From Sporobolomyces roseus (Eukaryota > Basidiomycota > Microbotryomycetes > Sporidiobolales > Sporidiobolaceae), in contig JADILM010000001.1 in the NCBI GenBank assembly GCA_016617785.1, positions 4,650,001 through 4,714,000 on the forward strand: 64,000 nucleotides of DNA, read 5' to 3'. Made by a program: the position numbers and the translations under genes. Positions 12,955-25,300 of this stretch are shown here, one piece after another. Below the pieces are notes generated by a model, which did no database searches, was not told where the DNA came from, and saw only the letters and a program-made list of their open reading frames with translations. Position 1 is the stretch's first letter. Each line of letters starts with the position of its first letter.

Positions 12955-15900
12955 ATGGACACACGACGCAGATTAGCCGAGTTGGATCCGGATGATGAAG
13001 ATCCTTCACCTTTCGAAGCAGCTCCTTCTCTCTCAGCCAACAAACTCGCCAGATTTACCGGCGCGCTCCCTCACACATCTCGCAAGTCCAAGTTCGAACG
13101 AGACAAAGAAATCGAAGCGGAAAGAGCAAAGAAACAAGAGGAGGAAGCGGCGAAAGCGTACAATGAATTCGTTGAAGCGTTTGGAGGGGACGAAGAGACG
13201 GGTCCTGAGACTCATGGGAGATCGGGAGGATCGACTGGGAGAGGGAAAGGTCCGTCAAAAGGATTTGTCAGAGCTGGAGGGGAAGAGAAATATAATCCTT
13301 TAGCGAATATGGGTGTTCCTCCTCCTTCGACCTCTTCGAGTACTCGACCACCTCCTCCTCCTTCAGCCCCTTCTTCCTTCGTACCTCCCAGCGGACCGAG
13401 AGGCTTCTCTGCGCCGAATGGACCTAGGGGATTATCCGCTCCTTCTGCACCAAGATCCATGGCTCCTCTACTAGCTCCTCCTTCCTCTGCACCAAGAGCT
13501 TCGACTTCCTCGAGACCGAAAGCGACGAACTTTATGGATGATGATGAGGTACGTTCCCGACTAGCCATAGTTTCTTCAGCGCAACTAAGCATTTCTCGAG
13601 AGTGTACAGCCCGCCGCTCCTCCGAAACCTGTCGGACCACTAGGCAAGAAGAAACGAGAAGGAGATAACTTCCTGGAACAACTCAAGAGGTTCCTCTCTC
13701 TTCCTTCCGTCGGACCTCTTCCCTTCGTCAGCAGTTTTATTGACTAGGATTCATGTTCCCTTCTTTCTTTTCTCTATCCTCTTCCTCCCTCAACTCGATT
13801 TTGGTTACTCGCGTTCGACAGGGATCAAGCTGCAAGAGAAGAAAGATACAAACATAAAGCTGGATACGGTATGAAGAGTTCCTTTATCTCCTTATTCTTC
13901 TCAAGCTGACTCTTTCCGATGTTAGCTGGAGCTTCGATCACTGCTCTCGCAGGTGCGTTTACTGTGTCACTCAGTCTATCTCCCCTCACTGATTGTGCTC
14001 GAATCCGCACAGCTCGCGAGAACGCACCAACGTTGACAGGAGATCGAAATTACGATGCGAACGATCCTCTCACAACGAATCTTCACGTCGGAGGTCTGCC
14101 TCAAAACGCAACTGAAGAGTCACTCGGCAAGCTCTTTGCTCAATACGGTGGAGTAGGAAGTGTCAAAGTCCGTTTTCCTCTCTTCTCGTTTCTCCCGCTC
14201 TCATAAGCTGACCACTGTAATTCGTGTCGATAGATTATGTGGCCTCGAATGGAAACTGGTCAATTGAACGTGAATGCTCCTCTAGGACATCAAGGACGTA
14301 AGCTAGGAGGGTTCGTTTCGTTCTTGCGAAGAGGTGATGCGGAGAGAGCGGCGAAAGAAATGGATGGAGCTGAATGGGGGGATAGTATTCTTCGAATCGG
14401 ATGGGGAAAGAGTGTTCCGATCGCTAGTAAAGCTCTTTACGGTACGGCTTCTCTTTGCTTTTTCGATCACGGTTGAAACTGATCGAGGGTAATGAGATTT
14501 GACAGAGCCTGAAAGAGGCAGTCGTCATCGATCTTCCCGCCGACAACATTCTCGATCCCCTTCACCTTCTCGCTCGCGTGACCGCTCAACCTCCCCTAAC
14601 GACCCACAAGAGTTCCTCCGCTCGAAACGATCCCGACATTCTCGTTCTCGCTCCAGATCTCCGCCGCGACAAAGAAGGGATTGGCCTGAAGTGGAAGAGG
14701 GAGTGGATGAAAGATTGTTGGATACTGTCGCGAGGAAGATCAGGGATCATGGACGAGGGTTTGAGGAAGTGCTGAGGGAGAGGGAGAAGGGGAATAAGAA
14801 ATTCGAGTTCTTGGTCAACGAAGAGGTGAGTCGAGATGAGGCCTGATCGAAACCCGCCAGTATCCTGATCTAGTCTCTTCATCTCTGTCACAGCTTCCTT
14901 CGTATCACTACTTCAAGATGCTCATTGATCGGGATTACGAACCTCCATTAAAAGCATCTTTCAACGACGAGGTACGATCACTCTTCTCAGTCTTGACGCA
15001 CTTTAGACTGTCGTTTACTGATCATTAACTCCCTATAGGGTAATCACGAGATCTATTCGTCGGATTCATCAGAAGATTCAGAACAAGAACAACTAGGGAA
15101 AGGGAAACTTGGGAAACTCGCACAGAAGCGGTTCGAGTGTCTGTTGAGAGGGTTGACGAGTACGAGGGAGAAGATCGCGAGAGGAATGGTGTTTGCTCTC
15201 GAACATGCTGATTGTGCAGCTTTCGTACGTCTTTCCCTTTTCTCTCTCTCACACTCTTTCGACAGCTGACAAGTCGCTTGATGTATAGATCGCGGATCTA
15301 CTCGTATGCTCTCTCACAATCGACACTACACCCGTCCCCCGCAAACTAGCTCGCCTACATCTCATTTCCGATATCCTTCACAATGCCTCTGCCTCGTTAC
15401 CCAACGCATGGGTGTACCGCTCAATCTTTGAGAAGCGACTAGAGAAGGTATTCGATCATCTGGGAGATGTGTACCAGAGTTTCCCGGGGAGGATGAAGGC
15501 AGAACAATTTAGGGGAATGGTCGAGAAAGTACGCTTTCCTTTCGCTCCTCTCTCTGATTTGTGAAGGAGAGAGCTGATTAATGGGGATCAACAGGTCATT
15601 GATGTGTGGGATAAAGAATGGTTGGTGTTCGAACCGACGGTTATTGAGGATTATAAACGAAGGTTATCGGGAATCGATTCGATCGCTCCAGAAGATTACG
15701 ATCCATCTGCACCCTCCTCCTTTGTTCCTCAGCCTACTTCTACTTTCTCACCCGCCCCTCCATCCGGTACCAGTTCCCCTTCGATCCCGCCTCGACAAGA
15801 AGAGATCGTCGATTCGCAACCTCGGGAAGAGGAGAAGAAATCGTTTGGAGGATTCAAGATGAGTTTCAAAGCTGCTTCTTTCGCACCAGCAACTGTCGAG

Positions 15901-16161
15901 CCTGCTCCTACACCGATCCTGGCAGAGGAGGACGTCGATGTTGATGGAGAACCAGCGGGAATCGATGTCGACGGAGAGGATCTCGATGGAGCTGAGATGG
16001 TCGATGTTGATGGAGAAGAAGTCGATGTAGATGGAGCTCCGATGTCGATAGAGGATGGGTCAGGCAAAGGTGGTGGGATCGAGGAAGATGAGGATGGAGA
16101 AGCGATGGAAATGGGAAGCGACGATGACGGAGAACCGGTAAAGGACGATATCTTCTCGTGA
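12955..16161 (+). CDS. U2SURP: U2-associated SR140 (U2SURP) splicing factor
   Basis: Starts MDTRRRLAELDPDDEDPSPF. Order of domains: Pro/Ser-rich N-terminus; an RRM with TTNLHVGGLPQNATEESL and LGGFVSFLRRGDAERAAKEM; an Arg-Ser rich stretch; a SURP module (RKIRDHGRGFEEVLRERE ... YHYFKMLIDRDYEPP); a CID-like domain (LLVCSLTIDTTPVPRKLARL, HNASASLPNAWVYRSIFEKR); and an acidic C-terminus with repeated DVDGE units. This is the full U2SURP architecture, a U2 snRNP-associated factor. At least ten short introns divide it, with canonical junctions. The C-terminal DVDGE repeats look lineage-specific. Confidence 0.92.
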
Positions 16162-16458
16162 TCTCGTACTCCAGAAGAGGCTGCATGTTACTTGTAGGCG
16201 GCTGCAAGCCAACATTCTTTGACTTTCTGAGGGACGGTTGAAGCGTTCGTGTCATTGCGAAAGAGAATCGAATAGCTCGCTACTTTTCTGCTTTTCTCTT
16301 CTCTTTCCTTTACTTTTGCTCGCTTTTGATACGATGCAACCTCGTACATCGTCTCGACCTACTTCGCGCTCAACAGAGACAACGAAACCGACTTCGTGCG
16401 AAATCCTTAGAGTGATCGTTTCCCTTTCGCACTCTTCTTCATCCTCCTCCTTTCCTGG

Positions 16459-17720
16459 ATGTTACAAACCTTCAAGACACCCGGCCAACCTTCATTCTTC
16501 GACCGACGGAAACAAGCTCTTCTCCTACTCACTCTTCAAAATGCCTCGGTTTCACTCTTGACAAGATTCTCAATCCTCAACGCGAATTACGCTCCTTCAG
16601 TTGCAGTCCTCTCTACAGAACTAGTCAAAGCTGGCATCAGTGCTGGAATGCTGGGCAGGGAGCGTAGGACAAGGGCAGGAAAGGGCAAAGGGAGTTTGTT
16701 CAGTCACGCTGTCAAGGGAGTTGGGGAGGTCGTGAGGGATCAGAAGGAAGCTATGTTGCAATTAGCTGTACCTGCTGGACTGTATAGCTTACAAAACACG
16801 TTACTCGTAAGTCTCCTCCCTTCCTCGCTTTCTCTTTCGAAAAGTCGCCTTTCACCGCCCCCTCTCCTTCGCAACCCCTAATTGACCTCGCTCTCCTGAA
16901 CAGTACACGGCACTATCAAATCTGACAGCAGAAGTGTATCAAACAACCTACCAGCTGAAACTCCTCACCACGGCAATCTTTTCAATCCTCTTCTTTCGCA
17001 CTCCCGTTTCTCGATCAAAATGGATCTCCCTCTTCCTCCTCACCCTCGGAGTTGCTATCGTCCAGCTCGAACCATCCTCCTTCTCCTCCTCATCTTCCTC
17101 CAGCAAACACGACACCCTCGGACACCATCATCAAGATCCAAAGAAAGGCTTCTTCGCCATCTTTCTCGCATGCATTTCGAGCGGGCTCGCTGGAGCATGG
17201 TTCGAGAAAGTTCTCAAAGCAACCCCGAACTCTCCTACACCACCTACGAAACCTGCGAAACCCTCCTCGACACCTTCGACTCCTTCACTCTGGACTAGAA
17301 ACCTTCAATTATCTTTCCCATCACTCGTCTTTGCACTCTTAGGAGTTTACCTCTCAAACGATACACCTCCCTTCTCATCATCTCAACCTTACCTCGGTCA
17401 GCTAGCGTCGTTATGGTCAGGGTTCACGCCAATAGTTTGGTTTGTCGTATTAAACCAAGCTCTCGGAGGTTTACTCGTCGCACTCGTACGTTCTCTTACT
17501 TCTCCATCTCCATTTTGCTCGGACTGATGGCGGGTACGCAAACGTGCAGGTCGTGAGGGAAGCTAGTTCAATAGATAAAGGATTCGCAACGAGTATAGCG
17601 ATCGTCATCTCAACTTTGTTCTCGAGTGTAGTGATGGGGACATTGCCAAGTAGGTACTTTGTAGGTGGTGCGGGATTGGTCATTAGTTCGACAGTGTTGT
17701 ATAGTTTAGCTTGTATCTAG
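16459..17720 (+). CDS. Nucleotide-sugar transporter (SLC35A / UDP-galactose transporter type)
   Basis: Exons 16459-16806, 16904-17485 and 17550-17720 encode 366 residues. Family signatures include TLQNASVSLLTRFS in the first membrane segment, VAVLSTELVKAG, YSLQNTLLYTALSNLTAEVY, YQLKLLTTAIFSILFFR, SGLAGAWFEKVLK, and the C-terminal NQALGGLLVALVVREASSID and FATSIAIVISTLFSS. These match Golgi UDP-galactose or CMP-sialate transporter relatives with about ten membrane segments. Such proteins import nucleotide sugars into the Golgi for glycan synthesis; the substrate is inferred only at family level. Two low-complexity cytosolic loops (Ser-rich and Pro/Thr-rich) are inserted compared with animal members. 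Confidence 0.88.
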
Positions 17721-17912
17721 TCTTTCCTTTCCTTTTTCGCATAAAGGTTTAGCTTGAAGCATTGTTCGCTTTTCACCCTCTTCTTACCCAGAGTAGATCT
17801 CTCTTCCATTCGTCTCTCAGTAGATCTTCTTCTCTCCTTAGAGTCCCTCTCAGTAAAAGTAGTTCCAAGTTAGTACTGTTGTTAAATAGCACCAAGTCCC
17901 CTCCTACTTCTA

Positions 17913-20170
17913 CTATCGTTTCCGCTGCCTGACACCCGCAATGATCGGTTTTGGATTCAACATATCCAACTCCAACGGTGGAAGATCGCTAGGGGCAGAA
18001 CTAGCTAAATCTTCATCCTGATTCATCGGGTTTCGTTCGCCATGATCTAACCCATCTTCTTTTGATGAGGGAGAGGAGTAAGGGTGATGTGGAGAAGGGG
18101 GAGTGGAAGAAGGGAATAGCCAATCTAGATTTGAAGGGAATGTGATCTTGTTTCGAGATAAATATTCATCGTTCCTATATCCGGGTCTTCTCCCTACGTG
18201 AGTCTCTCGTACGACGACACCGTAGGAGGAAGAGAGAGCGACATACCAGAACTTGCTAGTATGTCTTGATCCCGAATCACACAAGATCGTTACTATCCTC
18301 AATCTCCTCCCTCCTTCCGCACCCTTCCCATCTCTCATCCATTTCTGCGCGAGTTTGACACACGCCACGAGGTTCACAGCTGATGAAGAACCTAGGAATA
18401 ATCCATCGTTCAAAGCGAGGTGTCGGGACATTGATAAGGCTTCCGAATCCGTCACCCTACGCACCACGAAACAAGTCAACCTCAAGTAAGATCCGCAAGA
18501 TAGGTTGAGCGAGATTCAGTACGTACCGATAAGCATCATCGATAATCGGAAGAGCCTGTCTCAAATTCCTAGTAATCCTATTCAACCCAATCCCCTCGAC
18601 AATCTATTCTCATCCCTCATCAGCTCTCTCTCTCTCCAAACTCACGGACTCAATGAGAGAAGGACTCGCCGTATCGACCTGATACCTCCTTCTCTTTCCT
18701 TCCTCTTCCCTCTCACTCCACATAACCCCCTCAGTAACCCTAAAAAACAATCCCGACCCTTCCGGATCACTCAAAACAATTTCACACTTTCCTCCGCTCA
18801 ATTTCTTCAACGTCTTTCCAACTCCAGCAATAGTACCTCCAGTTCCAGCCCCACTTACGAACGCATCATAAATTCCAGAAGTTTGAGAATGAATCTCTGG
18901 AGCGGTTGAGAGGGAGTGTGCGAGATAGTTCGAGAGGTTCTCGAATTGATCTGCGAATAATCCTCGAGGGTGTTCTTTCATCCCGCTACTACTATTGGGA
19001 GAATCCTCGTCGTCTTGAGTGATCAAGAGGTCTGGTAATCGAGTTGAAGAGTTTGAGCGTGAGACGTTACGGGGAGTCGTAGAGACCGGAGTGGAGGAAG
19101 GAGAGGAAGCGGAAGTCGTCGAACGAATCGTGTGTTGTGTCGTCGAGGAATGACCGAATTCGAGTGCTCGTTGTCGAGCCAAGTTTACATAATGTTTTGG
19201 ATCGACTATTGAGACGGGTCGAACTGTTCGCTTGCTCATACCACATCAGCATCTTGCGTGAGACGGACAAAATGTGGAGAGAAGGACATGCGTACCTTTC
19301 TCGACGGTAGCTCCTAAAACTCTCAACATTCCAATCTTTTCTTCTGCTATATCATCCGGTACGATGATATCTGTACGGCAATTTCCGCAAACAATCAGTT
19401 CCTTTCACGAGAAGCGATGGCTCGTGAGGAAGAGTGAACGTACGTGCGTTATAACCTCTAGCTTTAGCGATTCCAGCTATTGAAATCCCTGTTGAACCTG
19501 AAGTACCCTCGAATATCGTCGAACCCGTATGAGGATGAATTAACCCTTCTTCTTCCGCTTGCTGAATGACTGCAAACAGACGTTACCTGCGATTTAGCTC
19601 GAGTAAATCACAATCGAATAAGGGAAACCCAGTTCACTTCGCAAGGATACTCGATCTTTCACTGAGCCGAAAGGGTTCAGGTATTCACATTTACCCTGTA
19701 TATTTCAGTACGAGTCAGTCGATGGGAACGATGAGAAGAGAGGGGGAAAGAGAAGGGGAGAGAGAAAAAAGGGTTTACGAGGATTTCGACTCCAGTTAAA
19801 TCACTCAACGAATTAATCCTGATCAATGGTGTGTTACCTGCGTTGCTACTTCTTCTTTCAGCCTCCCTGCGCAAGGATCCAGCGAACTGAGAGCGAGTAG
19901 AGACTTACCAATCAATCCTTCAACACCTTCGACGACTCTCTCTTTCCTGATCTCTACTTTCCCCTCGCCCTCCTCCCGCCCGGGCCTACTCAAATACCTC
20001 TTCTTGTATCGTTCCCTAACATAACTCGCGAGTTGTGCCAAGGAGAGGGAGAATGAGAATCCCAGGATCAGGCCGAGAAGGAGGGAACGCTTGGGACCTA
20101 TTCTTGTGGGGCGTCGGAAAGAGGGGAGGAGGGAGAAAGGGTGTAGAATGAGTTGAGGGAGGGAGGACAT
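17913..20170 (-). CDS. cys12: Membrane-anchored cysteine synthase-like PLP enzyme
   Basis: Read from ATG 20170 to stop 17913 across about seven exons. A hydrophobic segment near the N-terminus ([18 protein letters not shown]) precedes the fold-type II PLP domain: [33 protein letters not shown] with the Schiff-base Lys, the substrate loop [21 protein letters not shown], the PLP phosphate loop [14 protein letters not shown] and [23 protein letters not shown]. The C-terminal tail after a small intron is poorly conserved. Fungal cysteine synthase 2 proteins of this type are mitochondrial-membrane associated O-acetylserine or O-acetylhomoserine sulfhydrylase relatives; the actual substrate is not shown. 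A Phe replaces the usual Gly before GSVKDR. Confidence 0.85.
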
Positions 20171-20549
20171 GGAGAGTGAGGGAGAGAGGAGGGGAGAGGG
20201 AAAGAAAGGAGGTGGGGAGGAAGAGGAAGGAGAAAAAGGGCGGCACGCTCGAGTGCGCCGATGTGAAGACTTGAGAGGTGCTATGGAGCGATTAAGAGTG
20301 AGAATGAAGCAGCTAGAGTGAGTGGGAAGAGTAAAGAAGATGAATGTTTAAATTGTCATCTTTCAATGTAAACTATTCACTATCGACATCCTCAATCAGC
20401 CCGAACGACAGATAGAACTACTCTCAAGGCACGTAGAAACACGCCTAACAAGCTTCTGGTCGCCCAAACCCTTTTACTCGCTCTTCTTGGATTACTTCAT
20501 CCAACACTCAACTCCCACTAGAACTCTCTCACTCTCTCACAATCAATCA
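20171..20549. promoter_or_regulatory. Divergent promoter between cysteine synthase-like gene and GPN2
   Basis: 379 bases between divergent starts. GA-rich on the plus strand near 20171-20230 (a CT tract in the sense of the minus gene) and TC-rich just before 20550. No further structure seen. Confidence 0.35.
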
Positions 20550-21974
20550 ATGCCTTTTGGTCAAATAGTGATTGGACCTCCAGGATCTGGCAAAACCACT
20601 TATTGTTGGGGACTATACCAAGTTGGTCTTTTCTCTCTGTCCCATCAACTTGCCCTCCTCTCCCTCCTCTCCCTACTAATCTCCTTTCTTTCTCTCTCTG
20701 CGAATCAGTTCTTCCAAGCATTGAATCGACCTATCTTAATCATCAATCTTGACCCGGCTTCGAAATCACCTCCATATCCTCATTCACTCGATATTTCTAG
20801 CCTCATCTCCCTCGACGATTGTATGAGCGAACTCAAGTTGGGACCGAATGGTGGAATGTTATATTGTTTAGAATACCTAGAAGCGAACCTTGAATGGTTG
20901 GAACAAGAGGTAGAGAGAGTTTTGGAGAGTGCAGCTGAGAAAGGGGATGGGAAGAGGTGGAAGAAGGAAGAAATGTATGTAGTGTTTGATACACCTGGTC
21001 AAGTCGAGTTGAGTACGAATCATCAGAGTTTGAAGAGGGTTTTGGATCATTTACAGAAGAAAATGGGATTTCGGGTCAGTTCATACTTTCTCACTCTCTA
21101 TCGCCCCAGGTGAAGTGGGAGCTGATGGTGTAAGGACACGTGATGACAGCTAGCAGCAATACATCTGACAGATTCAAGTCATATCCTCGATCCTTCGAAA
21201 TACATTTCATTACTCCTTCTCTCCCTTCGAACGATGCTACAACTCGGTTTACCACATATCAATGTCCTCTCCAAGATTGACCTCCTCTCTCTCGCCGGTG
21301 ATCTGCGTACGTTGCAAGCTTCTCTTTACTATGAGACAACAGAAGCTGATCGTAGTGGACGTATTCCGAGTACAGCGTTCAACCTAGAGTTCTACACAGA
21401 AGTACAAGACCTCACTCACATTCTACCACTCCTATCCCAAGATCCACGAATGGGGAAATTCTCTGAATTGAACGAAAAGATTGTTGAAGTGGTCGAAGAG
21501 TTTGGGTTGGTCAGTTTCGAGACTCTCGCTGTAGAAGTACGTAACTCCCTTTTTTCACTTCTCTTCCTTTTCTCCTCGTGTGAATTGATGAACTTCCGTT
21601 GAGAGTAGGATAAAGAATCCATGTTATCGCTAGTACAAGTGATCGATCAAGCACTAGGCTACCACCCACCACCGCTCCCTACCACTCTCTTCCCCTCTTC
21701 AGACTCTCACTCCCACTCTCACTCTCACGCCTCCGACCTTCGACCACCAGTACACGTAACTCAATCGAAAGGGTTGAAAACGGCGAGTATACAAGAAAAG
21801 TGGGTGGATTATCGAGAGGAGTATCAGGGATTTGAGAGGGAGAAGTGGAAGGGAGAGGGAGAGGAGTTGAGGAGGGATGCGAATGAGAAGAGTAGGAAGG
21901 AAGCCGGGGTTGAGGTGTTGCCTGGGTTGAGGGAGGGGAGTGATGAGGAGGAAGAGGACGAGGGAATGCAATGA
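20550..21974 (+). CDS. GPN2: GPN-loop GTPase 2
   Basis: Starts MPFGQIVIGPPGSGKTTYCW with the P-loop at residues 9-16. The GPN loop is visible as LGPNGGMLYCLEYLE, the Walker B/G3 region as YVVFDTPGQVEL, and the base-specificity motif as NVLSKIDLL. The C-terminal tail is a charged, Glu/Lys-rich extension ending EEEDEGMQ. GPN2 proteins work with GPN1/GPN3 in RNA polymerase II assembly and nuclear import. Four coding exons; the first is short (20550 to about 20620) and its intron interrupts just after the P-loop. All G motifs are intact. Confidence 0.93.
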
Positions 21975-22325
21975 TTAGAGATAGTTGAACCGAGGATTCG
22001 AATCTTTCGTGCGACTGTAGAGGCTGGTGGATGCTCTGAGCGTTAAGACGAGAGAATAGACAAAATCAAGAGACGAGAGGAAACGATTCAAGCGAGTTTT
22101 TCAGATTTTGAACTTGGTGAAAATTTTCTGGTCCCAAAAGTTGATCGAGAGAGATGGAACGCGTGGATTTCCTCGCTCGTCTCTTCCCTTCAACTGCTTC
22201 CAACTAGTTGATACACCCATCTCAAAGCTAGTGTAGCAGTCCCCCCTCCCGTCTGGTCTTACCTTTCCTCTCCACGTCTACCGGTCCACCTCGCCCTCTG
22301 GTCTTTAACACGTTGTCGATCAATC
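21975..22325 (+). promoter_or_regulatory. Region between GPN2 and SCP160
   Basis: 351 bases holding the GPN2 3' end and SCP160 promoter. Nothing beyond a TC-rich 5' leader is visible. Confidence 0.35.
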
Positions 22326-25300
22326 ATGTCAACTCTCTCTGCCGCTCAACGTTTACAACAAGCTCACGATCAAGCATCTCAGCAACAACAACAAGCTCCA
22401 GTAGACACGACAGATCCCTTCCCAGTTCTCTCGGAGGATCCATTCCCCGTCGCAACTTCTTCCTACTCTCAACCTCCTTCCCAACCCAAACAGCAGCAAC
22501 CTCCCAAGAAACAAGTCAACGTGAATGATGAATCTGCGTTCCCTTCTCTTGGTGGAGGAGGAGGAGTTCAAAAGAGTGTCGGAGGTGGATGGGGAAACAA
22601 TTCTGGATTAAACAAAATCAAACAATCCACTCCTTCTTCCACTTCTACCAATGGTACTAGTACCCCTACTACTACCGCTGGTCAACCCGCAACCGTCTCT
22701 TCCTCTGAGAATTCCGCTACTCTCAATTTCTCAATCCCTACTTCATCCATTCAAATCACTTCTCCTTCATCCTCAGATGCACCTCAACGTCGTAACGGAC
22801 TGTTTTCGAACGATCCCAGACTCAAATCAGGTCCTCCTACCACTCTCGGTGAAGTATTGAAATACCTTCAGGCTCTTCCACACAACAAGGAAATCTCGAT
22901 TCAAGCTTCGAGTTCATCGAAATTGACTACTTTCATCATCAAGGCGAGTGGTAGTAAAGGCAAGAATGCACAGGATGAGGTTGAGAGAGCAAAGAACGAG
23001 TTACTTGGGTGGTTGGAAAAGAAAGTCAAAGTTAGTGTCAAGGTACCCAAAGGTTTGAGAGCTGTTATTATCGGTGCGAAAGGTGTGGCTTCTCCTCTCT
23101 CTCTCTCTCTGACAGTTTAAGTGAGGAATGTGAACTGATCAAGCGAGGAATGAAACTAGGTAAAACTTTGAAGAGTATTACCGATTCCACTGGAGCCTCG
23201 ATCCAAATCCCTCGCGACGAGGACGCTGTCGAGGAGGAGGCAGAAGAAGTAGATCCCGAACACGGTCCCTTGATTTCGATCACCCTATCCGGTTCTTCCT
23301 CCGGAGTCGAATCGGCGAAATCTCAAATCCTTTCGATCGTTCGTGAACGCACTTCGAAAACTTCTCTGGAGCTCCCGGAATTCCCTCAAGAATTATGGAT
23401 CTTCTTGAGAGCAAAGAGTGATGAATTGGTCAAGAGAGCTCAGGAGGAAGGAGAAGGTGAAGTTAGTGTGTTTGTACCGAGGCGAGTACCTGCTGGGGGA
23501 AAGAGAGGAGTCGATGTTGAGGAAGGTGCGGAGGGAGGGGAGACGAGTGAGGTCAAGGAGAAAGCGATTAGGATTACGGGTGATAAGGAACTGGTCAAGA
23601 AAGTTGAAGGGTTTATTCAAGATGAGATCAATGAACTGGTGCGTCTTCTCCTTCTCTACCCTTCTCGTCTTTACGTAGGCTGATAGGGTAGAAGGGATTC
23701 ACAGAGATCAACTATTCGACCTGTCATTTTCTCACTTCCGAAAAGACAACATCGATTCCTTGTTGGAGGAGCTATTTCGGAACAAATCTTGAAAGAAACT
23801 GGATGTGCCGTCGAAGTACCTGGGGTAGAGAGTGATAGTGAAGATGTCGTCGTGAGGGGTCCCGGAAGAGATACGATTCGAGCTATGCAATTAGTGAGTC
23901 AAAACCTTTTTCTCTGACTCGACTTTTTATCGGTGAAATTGCATCTTTCGGAATCTCGACTGATCACTGTTTGATTGTTTGTGGCAGGTTATGGACCTCG
24001 CTTCCGCTACTCCGGTTGAACAACTCGATCTCCTCACTGCTCACCGAGGTACTCACGACCCGAGATCTTACGCTCGTTCCCTCTCTCGCTATTTGCTCCT
24101 CAAGCAGAAACTCCGCTCAATCGCCCAATCCACCTCGACTAAAATCTACCTCCCCAAACCCACTTCCATCACTTCGTCCTCTCAGAACGCCTATCTCGAA
24201 ATCGTAGGAGAAGCGAACGGACAAGAAAACGTTACGAAAGCTAGAGGAAGTGTGATTGGAGAAGTTAGGAAATTACCTCCCAGTGTATTTGAGAATGTTG
24301 AGATCGAGGAATTGGTTCATCGTTATTTGATCGGGAAGAGGGGAAACAAGGTCAAGGCGTTGGAGAAGGAGAGGAATGTAGAAGTCGTCTTCCCGAGAGA
24401 AGGAGAAGGTAAAGATGTATTGATCGTTTATGTCGGAGAGGATGCTGGTGGTGCAAAGAGCGCTCTCGAAGGTGAGTGACAACGATTCTGACCATCTCTT
24501 TTGTCCTGAAACTGATGGTCCCTCGTCCTCATACACAGAGACGAAGCAATCCCTTCTCTCCCTCGCCTCTGACTTCGCGGACCTCGTCACCGTCACTCTC
24601 TCGATCCCTTCATCTCTCCATGGAGCCGTTATTGGAACTGGAGGAACTACTCTCAACGCTGTCCTCGGTGAAGAGAAATTGGCTCACGTTCAATTTGGAG
24701 GAGGGGAAGACGAGGACGAAGTTGTGATTCGAGGTCCTAAAGATGAGGCTGAGCGAGTCAAGGGTGAATTGGAGAGGATCGCAGAGGAAGCTAAGAATGA
24801 GGAAATCATCAATTCTCATGTCAGTATTCGCTCTCCCTCGAATCGGTTTTCTTTCCCGAAGCTGACTCGATAGTAATTTCGAGTATTACAGGTCGTTGAA
24901 TTCGAGATTGAGACTGCTCTCGTTCGTCACGTCGTCGGAAAAGCTGGATCGGGAGTCAACAAGTTGAGGGAAGATTTGGGAGTTCGAGTCGATTTCCAAG
25001 AGCTTTCGACCACGAACAAGAAGGGTTCGAAATTGAGCAAGGTCACGATCAAGGGTAGGAAAGAGAATGTGGAGGAAGCTGCCAAGAGGGTTAGAAGTAC
25101 CGCTTCGAAGATGGTACGTCTCCTTCTCTTCGTCAGATCGCGAGTGCGTGAGCTGACAGGAGTTTGGTCGTACAGGCCGACGAGGTCACTCTCACTATTC
25201 CTCTTCCCGCCGCTCTCGACCGTGGATCGCTCATCGGTAAACAAGGTACCTACCTCAAGCGTCTCGAAGAAAAGTACGAAGTTCGAATCAACTTCCCGAA

